32,568 nt of DNA, taken from positions 1 through 32,568 of the forward strand of contig ATWQ01000020.1 in NCBI GenBank assembly GCA_000421325.1, written 5' to 3'. Shown piece after piece: positions 15,284 through 25,049 of the stretch. A program made the translations under genes and the position numbers. Positions within the stretch are counted from its first letter, which is position 1. Every line of letters starts with the position of its first letter. This stretch comes from an alpha proteobacterium SCGC AAA536-K22 (GTDB lineage Bacteria; Pseudomonadota; Alphaproteobacteria; Puniceispirillales; Marisalimonadaceae). Below the pieces are notes generated by a model, which was given only the letters and a program-made list of their open reading frames with translations, searched no databases and was not told the origin of the DNA.

Positions 15284-16057
15284 ATGGATAGATTAGAACA
15301 AATAGCACAATTTATGTTGAATCAACATAACTCAAAACAAAACTTTCAAAACTTACCTGAAACATTGATGCCAAAAGATTTTGATGAAGCCTATAGGGTA
15401 CAACAAGTTTTTCAAAAAAACTCTAATCGAGGAGAATTAGGAGGGTTTAAAATAGCTTTAGCTTCAAAAATCCAACAAGAATTATGCGGCATAGATCATC
15501 CTATCGCTGGCGGAATTTTTGCAAATGAGATAAAGAATAGTCCTTCTACATTTGAACTAAGTAATTTTCACGGGTTAGGATTAGAGTTTGAAATAGCTGT
15601 CACTTTATCTGAAGATTTAAAGCCTGAAATGGGTTCATTTGATAAAGATAATATAAGGCAATATATAAAGTCACTTTCGCCTGCATTTGAACTTATAATA
15701 GACAGGAATGCTGATTACTCTAACATAAATGCTTTGACTATGATTACAGACAATGCCTGGTGCTCAGGAATAGTTTTAGGTAAAGAGCTTCCAAACTGGG
15801 AAAATTTAGATCTTGATATTATTAAATCACAACTACTTTGGAATGATGAGCCTCCACAAAATGCAATGATTAAAGACGCAAATCCGTTAGAGTCATTATC
15901 TTGGGTTGCTAATTTACTACTCTCTCATGGACGGACAATTCCTAAAGGTAGTGTTATAATTACTGGCAGTGTAATTAAAACACGGGCACCACAAAGAGGA
16001 GATCATATTATTTATAAAGTGAGCAATTTATCTGAGGTTGAAATTAAAATTATATAA
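15284..16057 (+). CDS. 2-keto-4-pentenoate hydratase family (MhpD/FAH-like)
   Basis: The 257-residue product matches the MhpD-type hydratase/decarboxylase branch of the fumarylacetoacetate hydrolase superfamily. GGFKIALASKIQQ is near residue 55, the metal-ligand helix GLEFEIAVTLSEDL near residue 100, and SPAFELIIDRNAD, DNAWCSGIVLG and IPKGSVIITGS in the C-terminal half. Such enzymes add water to 2-hydroxypenta-2,4-dienoates in aromatic meta-cleavage or decarboxylate 4-oxalocrotonate. GAAGGAG before the ATG at 15284 sets the start, ten codons inside the longer frame. No other ring-cleavage genes are next to it, so its true substrate is open. It is divergent from the monooxygenase remnant. Confidence 0.85.
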   Translation: MDRLEQIAQFMLNQHNSKQNFQNLPETLMPKDFDEAYRVQQVFQKNSNRGELGGFKIALASKIQQELCGIDHPIAGGIFANEIKNSPSTFELSNFHGLGLEFEIAVTLSEDLKPEMGSFDKDNIRQYIKSLSPAFELIIDRNADYSNINALTMITDNAWCSGIVLGKELPNWENLDLDIIKSQLLWNDEPPQNAMIKDANPLESLSWVANLLLSHGRTIPKGSVIITGSVIKTRAPQRGDHIIYKVSNLSEVEIKII

Positions 16058-16095
16058 TTTTTAATGATTTTTTATAATTCTTAAAACTTTAATTT

Positions 16096-16120
16096 AAAAG
16101 GGCAGTTAAACTGCCCTTTT
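16096..16120. terminator. Bidirectional intrinsic terminator
   Basis: AAAAGGGCAG (16096-16105) and CTGCCCTTTT (16111-16120) form a perfect ten-base-pair stem with the loop TTAAA. With A runs on the left and T runs on the right it can end both the hydratase transcript (plus) and the phoX transcript (minus), which converge here. Confidence 0.92.
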
Positions 16121-16125
16121 AGTTT

Positions 16126-18051
16126 TTAAGAATAAATATTTTCTCCAATTTTATTACCATCATTTCTTTTGATAGCTACAATTGAAGACCTAGGGACACT
16201 TTTACCTCCAGCTGGCCAGTGACTGTTTCCTTTTTCTCCTGGATGCTGTATTCCGACAAACATAGTTTTACCATCATCACTCCACGTAATACCTGTTACC
16301 TCACATTCGTTTGGACCAACAAGAAACCTTTTAATTTCTCCACTTCTAGTATCACCAAGTAACATTTGATTATTGCCCATTCCATAAAAATCTTTTTTGT
16401 TACTATAATTACCATCAGTTTGGATCCAAAAGTTACCAGCTTTATCAAATGCTATTCCATCAGGTGAATTGAACATATTATCTGATTTTATATTTGAACT
16501 TCCAGCATCTAGCCCAGTGTGGACATCTGGATTACCTGCAACCACATAAAGATCCCATTTAAAAGTTTTTGCTGTATGATCCTCGTTATCTGGTATCCAT
16601 CTAACAATTTGACCAAATTTATTACCTTGTCTTGGATTAGGACCATTTACAGGGGTATTATCACCTCCAGCATTTGATTTTTTACCTCTATTTTTATTGT
16701 TAGTTAATGCACAATAAACCTCAACTTTGGTTGGATTAGACGCAACCCACTCTGGTCTATCCATTGTTGTGGCACCTACAGTTGAAGCCCCTACCCTCGT
16801 ATTAACGCAAACTTCAGCTTGGGAAGATATTCCTGTAGTTGTTGGATTTAACTCTAACCATTGACCTGATCCATCATCATTAAACTTAGCGACATATAGA
16901 CTGCCATCTTCTAAGAGATTAGAATTATCTCTAATAGGATCATACTTATTTTTTGAAACAAACCTATACAAAAATTCACCTCTTTCGTCATCTCCTAAAT
17001 AGACAACAATATGTCCAGTTTTTGAAATAGTAACTTCTGCATTTTCGTGTTTGAATCTTCCTAAAGCAGTTCTTTTTTTAGGTGTTGAATTAGGGTTAAA
17101 AGGATCTATTTCTACAATATAGCCAGATCTATTTGGTTCATTTTGATGTTTAGAAATATCAAACCTTTCATCTACAGATGCCCAAGCATAACCCCAATCT
17201 TTATTTTTAATCCCATATCTCTTCATGTTTGAGGTTCTTTTAAAATCTTTATTACTACTGGAGAAATACCCATTAAAATTTTCTTCACATGCTAGATATG
17301 TACCCCACGGGGTTCTTCCATTTCCACAATTATTCCATGTTCCAAGAGATTTTGTACCAGTTGGATCCGCTTTTGTTTTTAACAAATCGTGACCTCTTGC
17401 AGGCCCAGTTATTTCCATCTCAGTATCTGCTGTGATTCTTCTATTATAGTATGAATCTTTGATAATCCTCCACTGACCATTATTTTCACTAATTTCTATG
17501 ATACTCACACCGTGTGCAGCCTTACCTTTATTAACATCATCTTCATTTTCTGGTAACTTTGAGTCTCTTGCTCCATAAATTATACCTCTATTTGTATATT
17601 CGTTATTTACGGCAAGGACATGTTTCCCATTTTTTGTAAATAATGACATGCCATCGTTATTATCTCCATAAGCCAATTCTTGTGAGGCTGCTGTGCCTCT
17701 AGTTGAATGGTCAAAATCCTTTCCCTTAGTCCACATTGGATCACCCCAGGATACAACAACTTGAGACGAAAAGCCTTTTGGCAATGTAATGTCATCAAAT
17801 GTATTAGCCGCTACAGGGTCAAACATAATACTTGAAGCCTTTGCATCAGTGGGTGTTAGCGTAGTAGTTCCAAACAAAAAAGCTGCTGCACTAAAAGCAG
17901 CACTAGATTTAAGGAAATTTCTTCTCGTTAATGCTTTTTCTGTAATTTTTTGAAACTCAGTTTGTACTGGACCAGGATTATCTATTTCGTCCCAATCGTC
18001 AAAAGATATATCTTCATTGATTTGTTTAAAATTTTTCATATTATTATCCAT
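16126..18051 (-). CDS. phoX: PhoX-type alkaline phosphatase (DUF839), Tat-exported
   Basis: The 641-residue precursor has a Tat signal: TRRNFLKSSAAFSAAAFLFG from residue 42, preceded by an acidic N-terminal extension, with cleavage after a DAKA-S type site. The mature part shows PhoX/DUF839 hallmarks: WNNCGNGRTPWGTYLACEENF, RSGYIVEIDPF, ALGRFKHENAEV and the late DGIAFDKAGNFWIQTDG. PhoX uses calcium and iron cofactors in the periplasm or outside the cell to release phosphate from organic esters and is the main alkaline phosphatase of many marine bacteria. Tat export fits cofactor loading in the cytoplasm. The ATG at 18051 has a weak ribosome-binding site. No Pho box was evident upstream. It sits at the end of the phosphorus-related block. 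Confidence 0.88.
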   Translation of the reverse strand: MDNNMKNFKQINEDISFDDWDEIDNPGPVQTEFQKITEKALTRRNFLKSSAAFSAAAFLFGTTTLTPTDAKASSIMFDPVAANTFDDITLPKGFSSQVVVSWGDPMWTKGKDFDHSTRGTAASQELAYGDNNDGMSLFTKNGKHVLAVNNEYTNRGIIYGARDSKLPENEDDVNKGKAAHGVSIIEISENNGQWRIIKDSYYNRRITADTEMEITGPARGHDLLKTKADPTGTKSLGTWNNCGNGRTPWGTYLACEENFNGYFSSSNKDFKRTSNMKRYGIKNKDWGYAWASVDERFDISKHQNEPNRSGYIVEIDPFNPNSTPKKRTALGRFKHENAEVTISKTGHIVVYLGDDERGEFLYRFVSKNKYDPIRDNSNLLEDGSLYVAKFNDDGSGQWLELNPTTTGISSQAEVCVNTRVGASTVGATTMDRPEWVASNPTKVEVYCALTNNKNRGKKSNAGGDNTPVNGPNPRQGNKFGQIVRWIPDNEDHTAKTFKWDLYVVAGNPDVHTGLDAGSSNIKSDNMFNSPDGIAFDKAGNFWIQTDGNYSNKKDFYGMGNNQMLLGDTRSGEIKRFLVGPNECEVTGITWSDDGKTMFVGIQHPGEKGNSHWPAGGKSVPRSSIVAIKRNDGNKIGENIYS

Positions 18052-18126
18052 TAAAGGAAACTTAATAATCAGAAAAAAATATTTCAGAAATTTTAAATAA
18101 ATTTTAAATATTTATTAAAATGTTAT

Positions 18127-18900
18127 TTATATAAAAACATCAAACTCTAGTAGTGATTGAATTATCATTTTTAAAGCAGCAATACTAAAGAATATAAGTA
18201 ATAGGTTTTTAAATGTTTTTGCATTTATTTTATTTCTTAATTTTTCACCAATCTGGAAACCTATCACTGCTGTTAAAGAACCAAGCGCACCATAGATAAA
18301 CATATTTGGTTGAAATACACCTGTGGCAATATAACCAACAGAAACAGGAATACATCCAATCGTGATTAAAAAACCACTAACATCAACAAAATGTTTGGGT
18401 TTAACATTTTTCATCAAAAGATACATTGTCACAGGAACAGCCCAAATTGATGCGGCCCCTCCAAATATTCCACCTAAGGTTCCTAAGCTACTTTGCCAAA
18501 ACACATCATGTTTTGGGTTCATTTTAAAGTTAAATCCAAAGAAATTTACACTTACGAACAACAAAACCGCACATGCAAAAATTATTCTTACAACATTATT
18601 GCCGATTTGATTTGCATAAAATGAAGTGATCAAAATGCAAATAACCAGTGTAATTGCAAAATATTTATAGTTGGCAACTATTTTTTTAGGATTATCCGCC
18701 TTACTGAATTGCCAAATATTGGTAACGGTCATAGGTATAAGATTAAGTCCTAAAGCCATTAATGGTGAAATGAAAAACGTCATTATTGTTATAGCAGTAG
18801 TAGGAAGACCAATTCCAATTACGCCTTTTACAACTCCAGCTAGAAAAAATGCAATAGCAACTATGATGGAAATTTCATTACCGTTATTTAAAATATCCAA
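18127..18900 (-). CDS. TSUP (TauE/SafE) family permease
   Basis: The 257-residue membrane protein has the two-repeat TSUP architecture. FFLAGVVKGVIGIGLPTTAI (residues 18-37) is the first repeat, and GTLGGIFGGAASIWAVPVTMYLL is the matching motif in the second half. About eight membrane helices are expected. Family members export sulphite, sulphoacetate or other small organosulphur anions. The only possible start is a TTG at 18900, since an in-frame TAA lies two codons before it, with GGAAG eight bases upstream. The neighbour genes do not tell the substrate. A sulphur anion from taurine or methanethiol metabolism would be consistent, but that is speculation. Confidence 0.85.
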   Translation of the reverse strand: MDILNNGNEISIIVAIAFFLAGVVKGVIGIGLPTTAITIMTFFISPLMALGLNLIPMTVTNIWQFSKADNPKKIVANYKYFAITLVICILITSFYANQIGNNVVRIIFACAVLLFVSVNFFGFNFKMNPKHDVFWQSSLGTLGGIFGGAASIWAVPVTMYLLMKNVKPKHFVDVSGFLITIGCIPVSVGYIATGVFQPNMFIYGALGSLTAVIGFQIGEKLRNKINAKTFKNLLLIFFSIAALKMIIQSLLEFDVFI

Positions 18901-18994
18901 AACTTAAACTTCCATGAAACTTAAAGAATTTATAATCTAACATGTATATTGAATTATATTTAACTATATTTAACTTTTTTGATTTGAGTACTGT

Positions 18995-19828
18995 TTATCC
19001 AACTCTCAAAAATAAAAGACCAAAAAATAAACCTACAATCAAAAATGATTTTATTAAATTGATCTTCTCTTTTAAAAAAAACAAACCTAATAAAATTGAT
19101 GTTTCCCTAATGGAAGACACAACAGCAATAGGTAGAAACAAGCATGCCCAAACTACAATACCATAAGCTGCATATGATGCAGTTCCACCAATAAAAAATG
19201 AACGTTTTCCACTAATGAAAATTCTTTTTATTATGTCTCTATCTTTCCATTTAGCATAAAAGTAAAATATTAAACCATTAATCAAAGTCATCGTACTATA
19301 AAAACCAATTGGATTTTGTGTTACTCTTGCGCCATAGCCATCTACAATTGAATAACTAGCAATAAAGCAACCTGTTATAATAGCTAACCTGAAACCCTTT
19401 ATACTGGAATCACGGCTTAGGAATTGTTTTAATCCATAAATTATCAAAGAAAGTGAAATAAGAAATATTCCTACCACTTCGTGAGAAGATATATTTTCTT
19501 CAAAGAAAACCAAACTGATAGTAATAATTATTAGAGGAGACAACCCCCTTGCAATTGGATAAATTTCTGACAATTCACCAAATTTATATGCATTTAGAAG
19601 AAATATTTGATAAAAAAAATGAAGTAATGCACTTATTAATATGTAACTCAAACCATTTAAATTAGGGAGACCAAAAACTAAAATTCCAATTAAGGCAAAT
19701 GGTATATGACCTAGAACGACTGAAGTCATACTTAATAATTTATCTTCAGAACCCCTTAAAATAAAGTTCCAAAGCGCGTGCAAGAATGCAGCAAATAGAA
19801 CTGCAATTATAATGAAGGTGTCTATAAT
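18995..19828 (-). CDS. EamA/DMT family transporter, probable ATT start
   Basis: This is a ten-helix drug/metabolite transporter made of two EamA repeats (SEIYPIARGLSPLIIITISLV in the first, VVSSIRETSILLGLFFL in the second). No ATG precedes the conserved HALWNFILRG motif. The nearest conventional start is the TTG at 19783, which would begin at that motif and remove most of helix 1. The frame stays open upstream to a TAA at 19841-19843 and encodes IDTFIIIAVLFAAFL, exactly the missing first helix. The ATT at 19828, five bases after an AGGA, is the best start, giving 277 residues. The substrate is unknown. Confidence 0.75.
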   Translation of the reverse strand: MIDTFIIIAVLFAAFLHALWNFILRGSEDKLLSMTSVVLGHIPFALIGILVFGLPNLNGLSYILISALLHFFYQIFLLNAYKFGELSEIYPIARGLSPLIIITISLVFFEENISSHEVVGIFLISLSLIIYGLKQFLSRDSSIKGFRLAIITGCFIASYSIVDGYGARVTQNPIGFYSTMTLINGLIFYFYAKWKDRDIIKRIFISGKRSFFIGGTASYAAYGIVVWACLFLPIAVVSSIRETSILLGLFFLKEKINLIKSFLIVGLFFGLLFLRVG

Positions 19829-19884
19829 GTTTTTCCTAAATTATGATTATTAGTTTAAAAAATTATTTATTAATAATACTTAGT

Positions 19885-21342
19885 TTAAACTATCTCATAA
19901 TTTAAATTGGAAGCGTTAGCAAAATTCTTTAATCTTCTCTCGACTTCTTTATCCATAAGAGACTTTGCCTCAGGTTTTATCTTACATATAAGTTTATTTT
20001 TTTTAATTTTTAATTTTATTTTTTCTAAGTTTTTTGGGTATCCACCACAAAAAATATAAATAAATCGTAGACCCAAGCCAACTGCATAAGAAGACGCTTT
20101 TTGTTCTTCTGTTAGTAAGTTTATAATTGATTTTTCAATTTGTTTTTTCTCTTTCATGCCTACATATCTATGATAAACAACTTTAGCCATCCATACTCTT
20201 TCAACATGCGTCAAATCTCTAATAGGTAGTGATAAGATTTTATTTGCTGCAATATATCCCCTCAAGTCAGGTTGTTCATCCCATGAAATATCAGACAAAT
20301 TAGTACTAATTTTAAATACTCTATCAAGATCTTTGTCTGCTATTTTTTTGAAAATAGGGTTAAATATTTTTTTTATTTTAGTTTGCATGCCAGTAAATCT
20401 TTGATTTTTAGCAAGTACTTTATAATAAGCTACCTTATCAGGATTTATTCTATTTTCTTTATTAAGTTCTGCAATCAATCCATCTCTTATACTAGTTCCA
20501 CTTATTATTATATTCTGAACTTCAGATTTGATAATTAAGTTAAGGATTATATTAGCTGCAGTAGAAATAGTATCTTTTCTGACAGGCGGTATGCCTAACA
20601 CGTCCAGATTTTCATCTGTTATTCGATCTAATAGGATCGTTGCTTTTTCTTTATTTAAATTTAACCCATGCAACAAAGTAAGAGGATAGTTGTAATTTTT
20701 AATATATGCTGAACCTAAAGCTCTAAAACTTCCACCTGTTCCATATATAGTAAGATCTTTTGCACTTTTTAACCAATCAACTTTATTAATCTCACTTCTA
20801 ATTTCTTCATTAGAAATTTGTGATAAATGGCCTATATCTAAACTTGTAGAGTGAATATTTTTTCTATTTTGAATAAGAATAAGTTCTAAACTTCCACCAC
20901 CTAGATCTGCTATAAGTCCATTGTCTACTTTCATATTACTAAGGATACCTAAAGAAGCATAGTGTGCTTCTTGTTTGGAAGATAAAATTTTAATTTTATG
21001 ATTTAAAATTTTTTCTGCAGGACGAAGAAATTCACCTGCATTTTTAGCATTTCTGACTGCTGCAGTAGCAATAAGTATCTGGTGTTTAACTGACATTGTT
21101 TTCACAATGTATGCAAAGCGTTTTATTGCAGATAAAGCTCTCGAAATTGATTGGTTTGAAATTTTTTTGGTTTGCGACAAACCCTCACCAAGTTTACAGT
21201 TTAGTCTTTCATTAAATAAGGGAAAAGGATACTTACCGTTTTGAGGATAAATTACTAATCTAATGGAATTAGATCCAATATCAATTATTGCTAATTTACC
21301 TTTACTTAATTTTTTATCAAAACTTAATGCTAATTCATTCAT
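19885..21342 (-). CDS. ppx: Exopolyphosphatase, Ppx/GppA family
   Basis: The 485-residue protein has the ASKHA phosphate-1 motif AIIDIGSNSIRLVIY (residues 18-32), the phosphate-2 motif LIADLGGGSLELILI (about 144-158), the YGTGGSFRAL loop and a helical HD-like C-terminal domain. It removes terminal phosphates from polyphosphate, and some members hydrolyse pppGpp. The ATG overlaps the ppk stop by four bases (ATGA), so kinase and phosphatase are translationally coupled, the usual alphaproteobacterial arrangement. With ppk it sets the cellular polyphosphate level. Confidence 0.93.
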   Translation of the reverse strand: MNELALSFDKKLSKGKLAIIDIGSNSIRLVIYPQNGKYPFPLFNERLNCKLGEGLSQTKKISNQSISRALSAIKRFAYIVKTMSVKHQILIATAAVRNAKNAGEFLRPAEKILNHKIKILSSKQEAHYASLGILSNMKVDNGLIADLGGGSLELILIQNRKNIHSTSLDIGHLSQISNEEIRSEINKVDWLKSAKDLTIYGTGGSFRALGSAYIKNYNYPLTLLHGLNLNKEKATILLDRITDENLDVLGIPPVRKDTISTAANIILNLIIKSEVQNIIISGTSIRDGLIAELNKENRINPDKVAYYKVLAKNQRFTGMQTKIKKIFNPIFKKIADKDLDRVFKISTNLSDISWDEQPDLRGYIAANKILSLPIRDLTHVERVWMAKVVYHRYVGMKEKKQIEKSIINLLTEEQKASSYAVGLGLRFIYIFCGGYPKNLEKIKLKIKKNKLICKIKPEAKSLMDKEVERRLKNFANASNLNYEIV

Positions 21343-23477
21343 TCGTGTATTTTAGCTAAGCTTCCCTGTCCCGATAAACTTGGGTTATTCATAAAATACG
21401 TGTGCGCACAAAATGACTTATCCACGTCCTCATTCTTGGAGTATTCTCCATATTCATTTAATTGCCAAGTATTTTTTGTATCGTTTATTAAGGCAGGCAA
21501 TACTTGTGTAAGAACTTGGTTTCTGACTGTCTTGTTTTCTAATGGTATAAAAGCCTCAACTCTATGGTATAAATTCCTAGGCATTATGTCAGCTGAAGAT
21601 ATATAAACTAGATTACTTTCAGATTGGAGTTTTCCTTTATTTGCAAAAACATAAATTCTTCCATGTTCAAGAAACCTTCCAATAATTGCTGACACTGTAA
21701 TATTTTCTGACATCCCTTTTACATTAGGGCGGAGACAACAAATACCTCTAACCATTAAATGAATTTTTACACCTGAATTAGATGCTTCGTATAGTTTCTC
21801 AATAATTTTTTGATCGACAATAGCATTGCATTTAATCCAAATTCCACTTTCAAAACCCTTTTTAGTATTATCCATCTCATTATCAATTTTCTCCATTAGC
21901 CAATCAAATGATGAGTTAGGTGATATTATCATCTTATTTAATTGTTTTGGTTGAACATGACTTGTAAGAAAATTGAAAACTGACCTTGCGTCCTCACATA
22001 TTTTTTTATCCATAGTAAATAATGAAAAATCTGTGTAAATTTTAGCAGTATATGGATGGTAATTACCAGTTCCACAATGAGCATAAGAAACTAGTTTTTT
22101 TCCTTCTTTTCTTGTTATTAAAGATAATTTTGCATGCACCTTTAAATCAACTAAGCCATAAGCAACTTGGGCACCTGCTCTTTCTAAGATTCTGGCTAGT
22201 TGCACATTATTGTCTTCATCAAATCTAGCTTTTAACTCAATTACTGCGACAACAGATTTACCTGCCTCAGCAGCTGCTACCAATGCTTGCACAATAGGAG
22301 AGTCTGGTGAAGTTCTGTATAATGTTTGTCGTATCGTCAGAACATTTTTATCAACAGCTGCCTGTTGAAGTAAACTTAAGACAACATCAAAACTTTCATA
22401 AGGATGATGAACTATTATTTCTTTATTCTTTATGGCTAAAAAACAATCACCTTTAAAATCCAAAATTCTTTGTGGCATTCTAGGTTTATATGGTTTGAAT
22501 AAATCTTGTTTAGGCAAATTATTTATTATTTCTGTAAAGTCACTTATGCCAACAAATCCTTCTGCTACAAATATATGTTCATCAGGAATATTTAATTCTC
22601 TTGTCAATAATTTCTGTGCAGTTTTGGATAAGTCATGGGAAAAAATCAGAGAAACGATTCCACCCCTTTTTCTTGCTCTTATTGCAGACTCAAATTGTCC
22701 TATCAGATCGTCTGCCTCGTCATCTATTTCTATTTCAGCATCTCTTACTACTCTGAACATGCCTGATTTTAATAATTTATATTCTGGATAGATTAAATGA
22801 ACAAATTTTGTGACTAGTGTTTCCAACATTGCGTATCTTTGAAGCTCACCTGGTAACCTTATAAATCTATCAATATTATCAGGAAGTAAAACCACGCAGT
22901 TAATATTGTTACCGTTGGTATCCTTCATTTCCATTAACACACACTTACCTTTATTTTGGATAAATGGAAAAGGATGTGCGGGGTCTAATGTAGTTGGAGT
23001 GAGAAGTGGCAAAATATTTTGTTCATAATATTCCTCAAGCCACTTTAATTCATTTTTATTCCATTGATTTTCAAATAAAATTGAAACATTACAATCTTCT
23101 TCTTGATTTAATAAATACTTCAAACATTTTTGTTGTTTATTTTTTAAATCTTTGGAAGCACTCAGTACAGATTTTAATAATTCATCTGCCCTCATTCCAG
23201 TTTCTGGAACTATTTTAGAGCCTTGACTAATTAACTGAAGTAATCCAGCTATTCTAACCATATAGAATTCATCTAAATTTTCTGATGAAATGGTTACAAA
23301 CCTTAATCTTTCACCAAATGGAATTGCCTTATCATACGCTTTAAGCAAAACTCTTTCATTAAAAGACAACCAACTAATTTCACGATCAAAATATCTATCT
23401 TTTTGATGACTAATAATTTTTTTTGTTGTTAGGTTTAAAGACAATTTAGCCTCAAAAATTGGAGTTTTGAGTTTCAT
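21339..23477 (-). CDS. ppk1: Polyphosphate kinase 1
   Basis: The 712-residue protein has the full Ppk1 domain order: N-terminal DREISWLSFNERVL (31-44), a head domain with RVVRDAEIEIDDEADDL, and two phospholipase-D-like catalytic halves. The autophosphorylated histidine is H448 in VHAKLSLITRKEG, followed by YAHCGTGNYHPYTAKIYTD; the second HKD-like site is IGRFLEHGRIYVF. It reversibly transfers the gamma phosphate of ATP to polyphosphate. It is first in the ppk1-ppx operon. The 177-base upstream region is AT rich with no operator that I can identify. Its place between the lipid-remodelling pair and phoX fits phosphate storage. Confidence 0.95.
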   Translation of the reverse strand: MKLKTPIFEAKLSLNLTTKKIISHQKDRYFDREISWLSFNERVLLKAYDKAIPFGERLRFVTISSENLDEFYMVRIAGLLQLISQGSKIVPETGMRADELLKSVLSASKDLKNKQQKCLKYLLNQEEDCNVSILFENQWNKNELKWLEEYYEQNILPLLTPTTLDPAHPFPFIQNKGKCVLMEMKDTNGNNINCVVLLPDNIDRFIRLPGELQRYAMLETLVTKFVHLIYPEYKLLKSGMFRVVRDAEIEIDDEADDLIGQFESAIRARKRGGIVSLIFSHDLSKTAQKLLTRELNIPDEHIFVAEGFVGISDFTEIINNLPKQDLFKPYKPRMPQRILDFKGDCFLAIKNKEIIVHHPYESFDVVLSLLQQAAVDKNVLTIRQTLYRTSPDSPIVQALVAAAEAGKSVVAVIELKARFDEDNNVQLARILERAGAQVAYGLVDLKVHAKLSLITRKEGKKLVSYAHCGTGNYHPYTAKIYTDFSLFTMDKKICEDARSVFNFLTSHVQPKQLNKMIISPNSSFDWLMEKIDNEMDNTKKGFESGIWIKCNAIVDQKIIEKLYEASNSGVKIHLMVRGICCLRPNVKGMSENITVSAIIGRFLEHGRIYVFANKGKLQSESNLVYISSADIMPRNLYHRVEAFIPLENKTVRNQVLTQVLPALINDTKNTWQLNEYGEYSKNEDVDKSFCAHTYFMNNPSLSGQGSLAKIHE

Positions 23478-23654
23478 TCAGTAATAATCTACCTTAAATT
23501 CATCAATTATTACTATATGATTTCTCAAAACTATGTCTTTTTAAATAATGTTTATTTCAATTTTATTACATTAAAAATTTTTAAATATAGGCATAAAGAG
23601 TATTTCTAACTTAAAATGGTATCTTGCCATTGGAAACGGAGAGCTAATTGGTAT

Positions 23655-25049
23655 TTAATGTACATCATTAAATAAAATTAACCCGTGAATTAAGACCCAT
23701 AAAATTAATGTTAACATTACAGCAGCGGATCCATAATCTTTAGCTCTTTTAGATAAACCGTGATAATCAAATGATATCCTATCAATAGCTGCTTCAACAC
23801 TAGAATTTAACAGCTCTATAATTAAGACAAGGGAAGTTGTAAAAATCATAAGCAATATTTCAATAGTACTGACTTCGCTGACTAAAATTATATATGATGA
23901 AATTATCACTAAAAATATTTCTTGTCTAAAAGCACTTTCTTCTCTCAGAGCAAAAGTTAAACCTGACCAAGAATTTTTAGCTGCATGAATTGCTCTTGTA
24001 ATCCCAGTAATACCCTTATGAGGATTATCTTCGATGTTATATGTAGTGTCTTTTTTTCTTATACTTACCAAATAAGTCTCAAAGGTTTTACTTGTTGATT
24101 CCCATGAGAATGATTTAGCATATTCTCTTGGCACTTTTCGTGGTATTAGCAAAGCCTTCTTACATGCTTCCTTTAAATTAGAATTCAGAATACCTGCATT
24201 TGAATTACCAATAACATCTAAGGGACCACTGACAGGTAAAGCTGCAACTGGCAAACCACACGCCATAGCCTCTAATAAAACTAAGCCAAATGTATCAGTT
24301 TTGCTTGGGAAAACAAATACATCAGCCTTGTTATAGTAGTATTCTAATTCTTCTTTACTCTTAGCGCCGTGGAAAATAACCTTAGGGTATTTTTTTTTTA
24401 ATTCTCTTAATGCAGGGCCGTCTCCTACAACCCATTTCTCATATGGCAGATCTATTTTTAAAAATTCTTCTAAATTTTTTTCTACAGATACTCTTCCTAC
24501 ATTTAACATAATAGGTTTTTGATTTTTTTTTCTGCCTCTTTTGGGCTTAAAAATCTCTAAATCTACACCTCTCGACCATATTTCAGGGTTGCCAATTTTG
24601 TATTTTAATAAATCCTTTTTTACTTCTTCAGTTGGCACCATTACCAACTCAGATCTACCATGAAACCACCTTAAGAATGCATAAGTTATTTTAAGGGGAA
24701 GTTTTATTCTTGCATGAACATATTCAGGAAACCTTGTGTGATAGGCTGAGGTGAAAGCTAAACCATTTCTAATAGCATATCCACGCGCGGAAAGACCTAA
24801 AGGACCTTCAGTAGCAATATGTAAACAATCTGGATTAAATTCTCTGATCATAGATGAAACTCTAGCACCTGGGAAAAGAGATAATTTTATTTCAGGATAA
24901 GTTGGACATGGCATTGTTAAAAAACCCTCTGGTGTAATTAACTTTACCTCATGGCCAAATTTTTTTAATTGCCTAGATGTCTCATCTAAAGTTCTTACTA
25001 CCCCATTGACTTGAGGATACCAAGCGTCTGTTACAACTAAAATTTTCAT
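23655..25049 (-). CDS. Glycosyltransferase fused to DgkA-type diacylglycerol kinase
   Basis: This 464-residue protein has two domains. Residues 1-330 are a GT4/GT1-family glycosyltransferase: NGVVRTLDET, AYHTRFPEYV, LNVGRVSVEKN, and the E-x7-E region FGLVLLEAMACGLP at 254-267. It is like Agt, which glycosylates diacylglycerol. Residues 345-464 are a complete bacterial DgkA: EESAFRQE (370-377), ELLNSSVEAAIDR (412-424) and HGLSKRAKDYGSAAV (430-444), with the catalytic and metal-binding glutamates and asparagine of E. coli DgkA conserved and three membrane helices. The fused enzyme can therefore glycosylate or phosphorylate diacylglycerol. It overlaps plcP by four bases (ATGA), and PlcP is the likely diacylglycerol source. 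The sugar donor is not evident. Confidence 0.88.
   Translation of the reverse strand: MKILVVTDAWYPQVNGVVRTLDETSRQLKKFGHEVKLITPEGFLTMPCPTYPEIKLSLFPGARVSSMIREFNPDCLHIATEGPLGLSARGYAIRNGLAFTSAYHTRFPEYVHARIKLPLKITYAFLRWFHGRSELVMVPTEEVKKDLLKYKIGNPEIWSRGVDLEIFKPKRGRKKNQKPIMLNVGRVSVEKNLEEFLKIDLPYEKWVVGDGPALRELKKKYPKVIFHGAKSKEELEYYYNKADVFVFPSKTDTFGLVLLEAMACGLPVAALPVSGPLDVIGNSNAGILNSNLKEACKKALLIPRKVPREYAKSFSWESTSKTFETYLVSIRKKDTTYNIEDNPHKGITGITRAIHAAKNSWSGLTFALREESAFRQEIFLVIISSYIILVSEVSTIEILLMIFTTSLVLIIELLNSSVEAAIDRISFDYHGLSKRAKDYGSAAVMLTLILWVLIHGLILFNDVH

Noticed and set aside
23478-23654. Search for a Pho box or riboswitch upstream of ppk1, and likewise upstream of phoX and plcP
   Set aside because: No tandem TGTCA-type repeats or structured element could be recognised in these AT-rich spacers.
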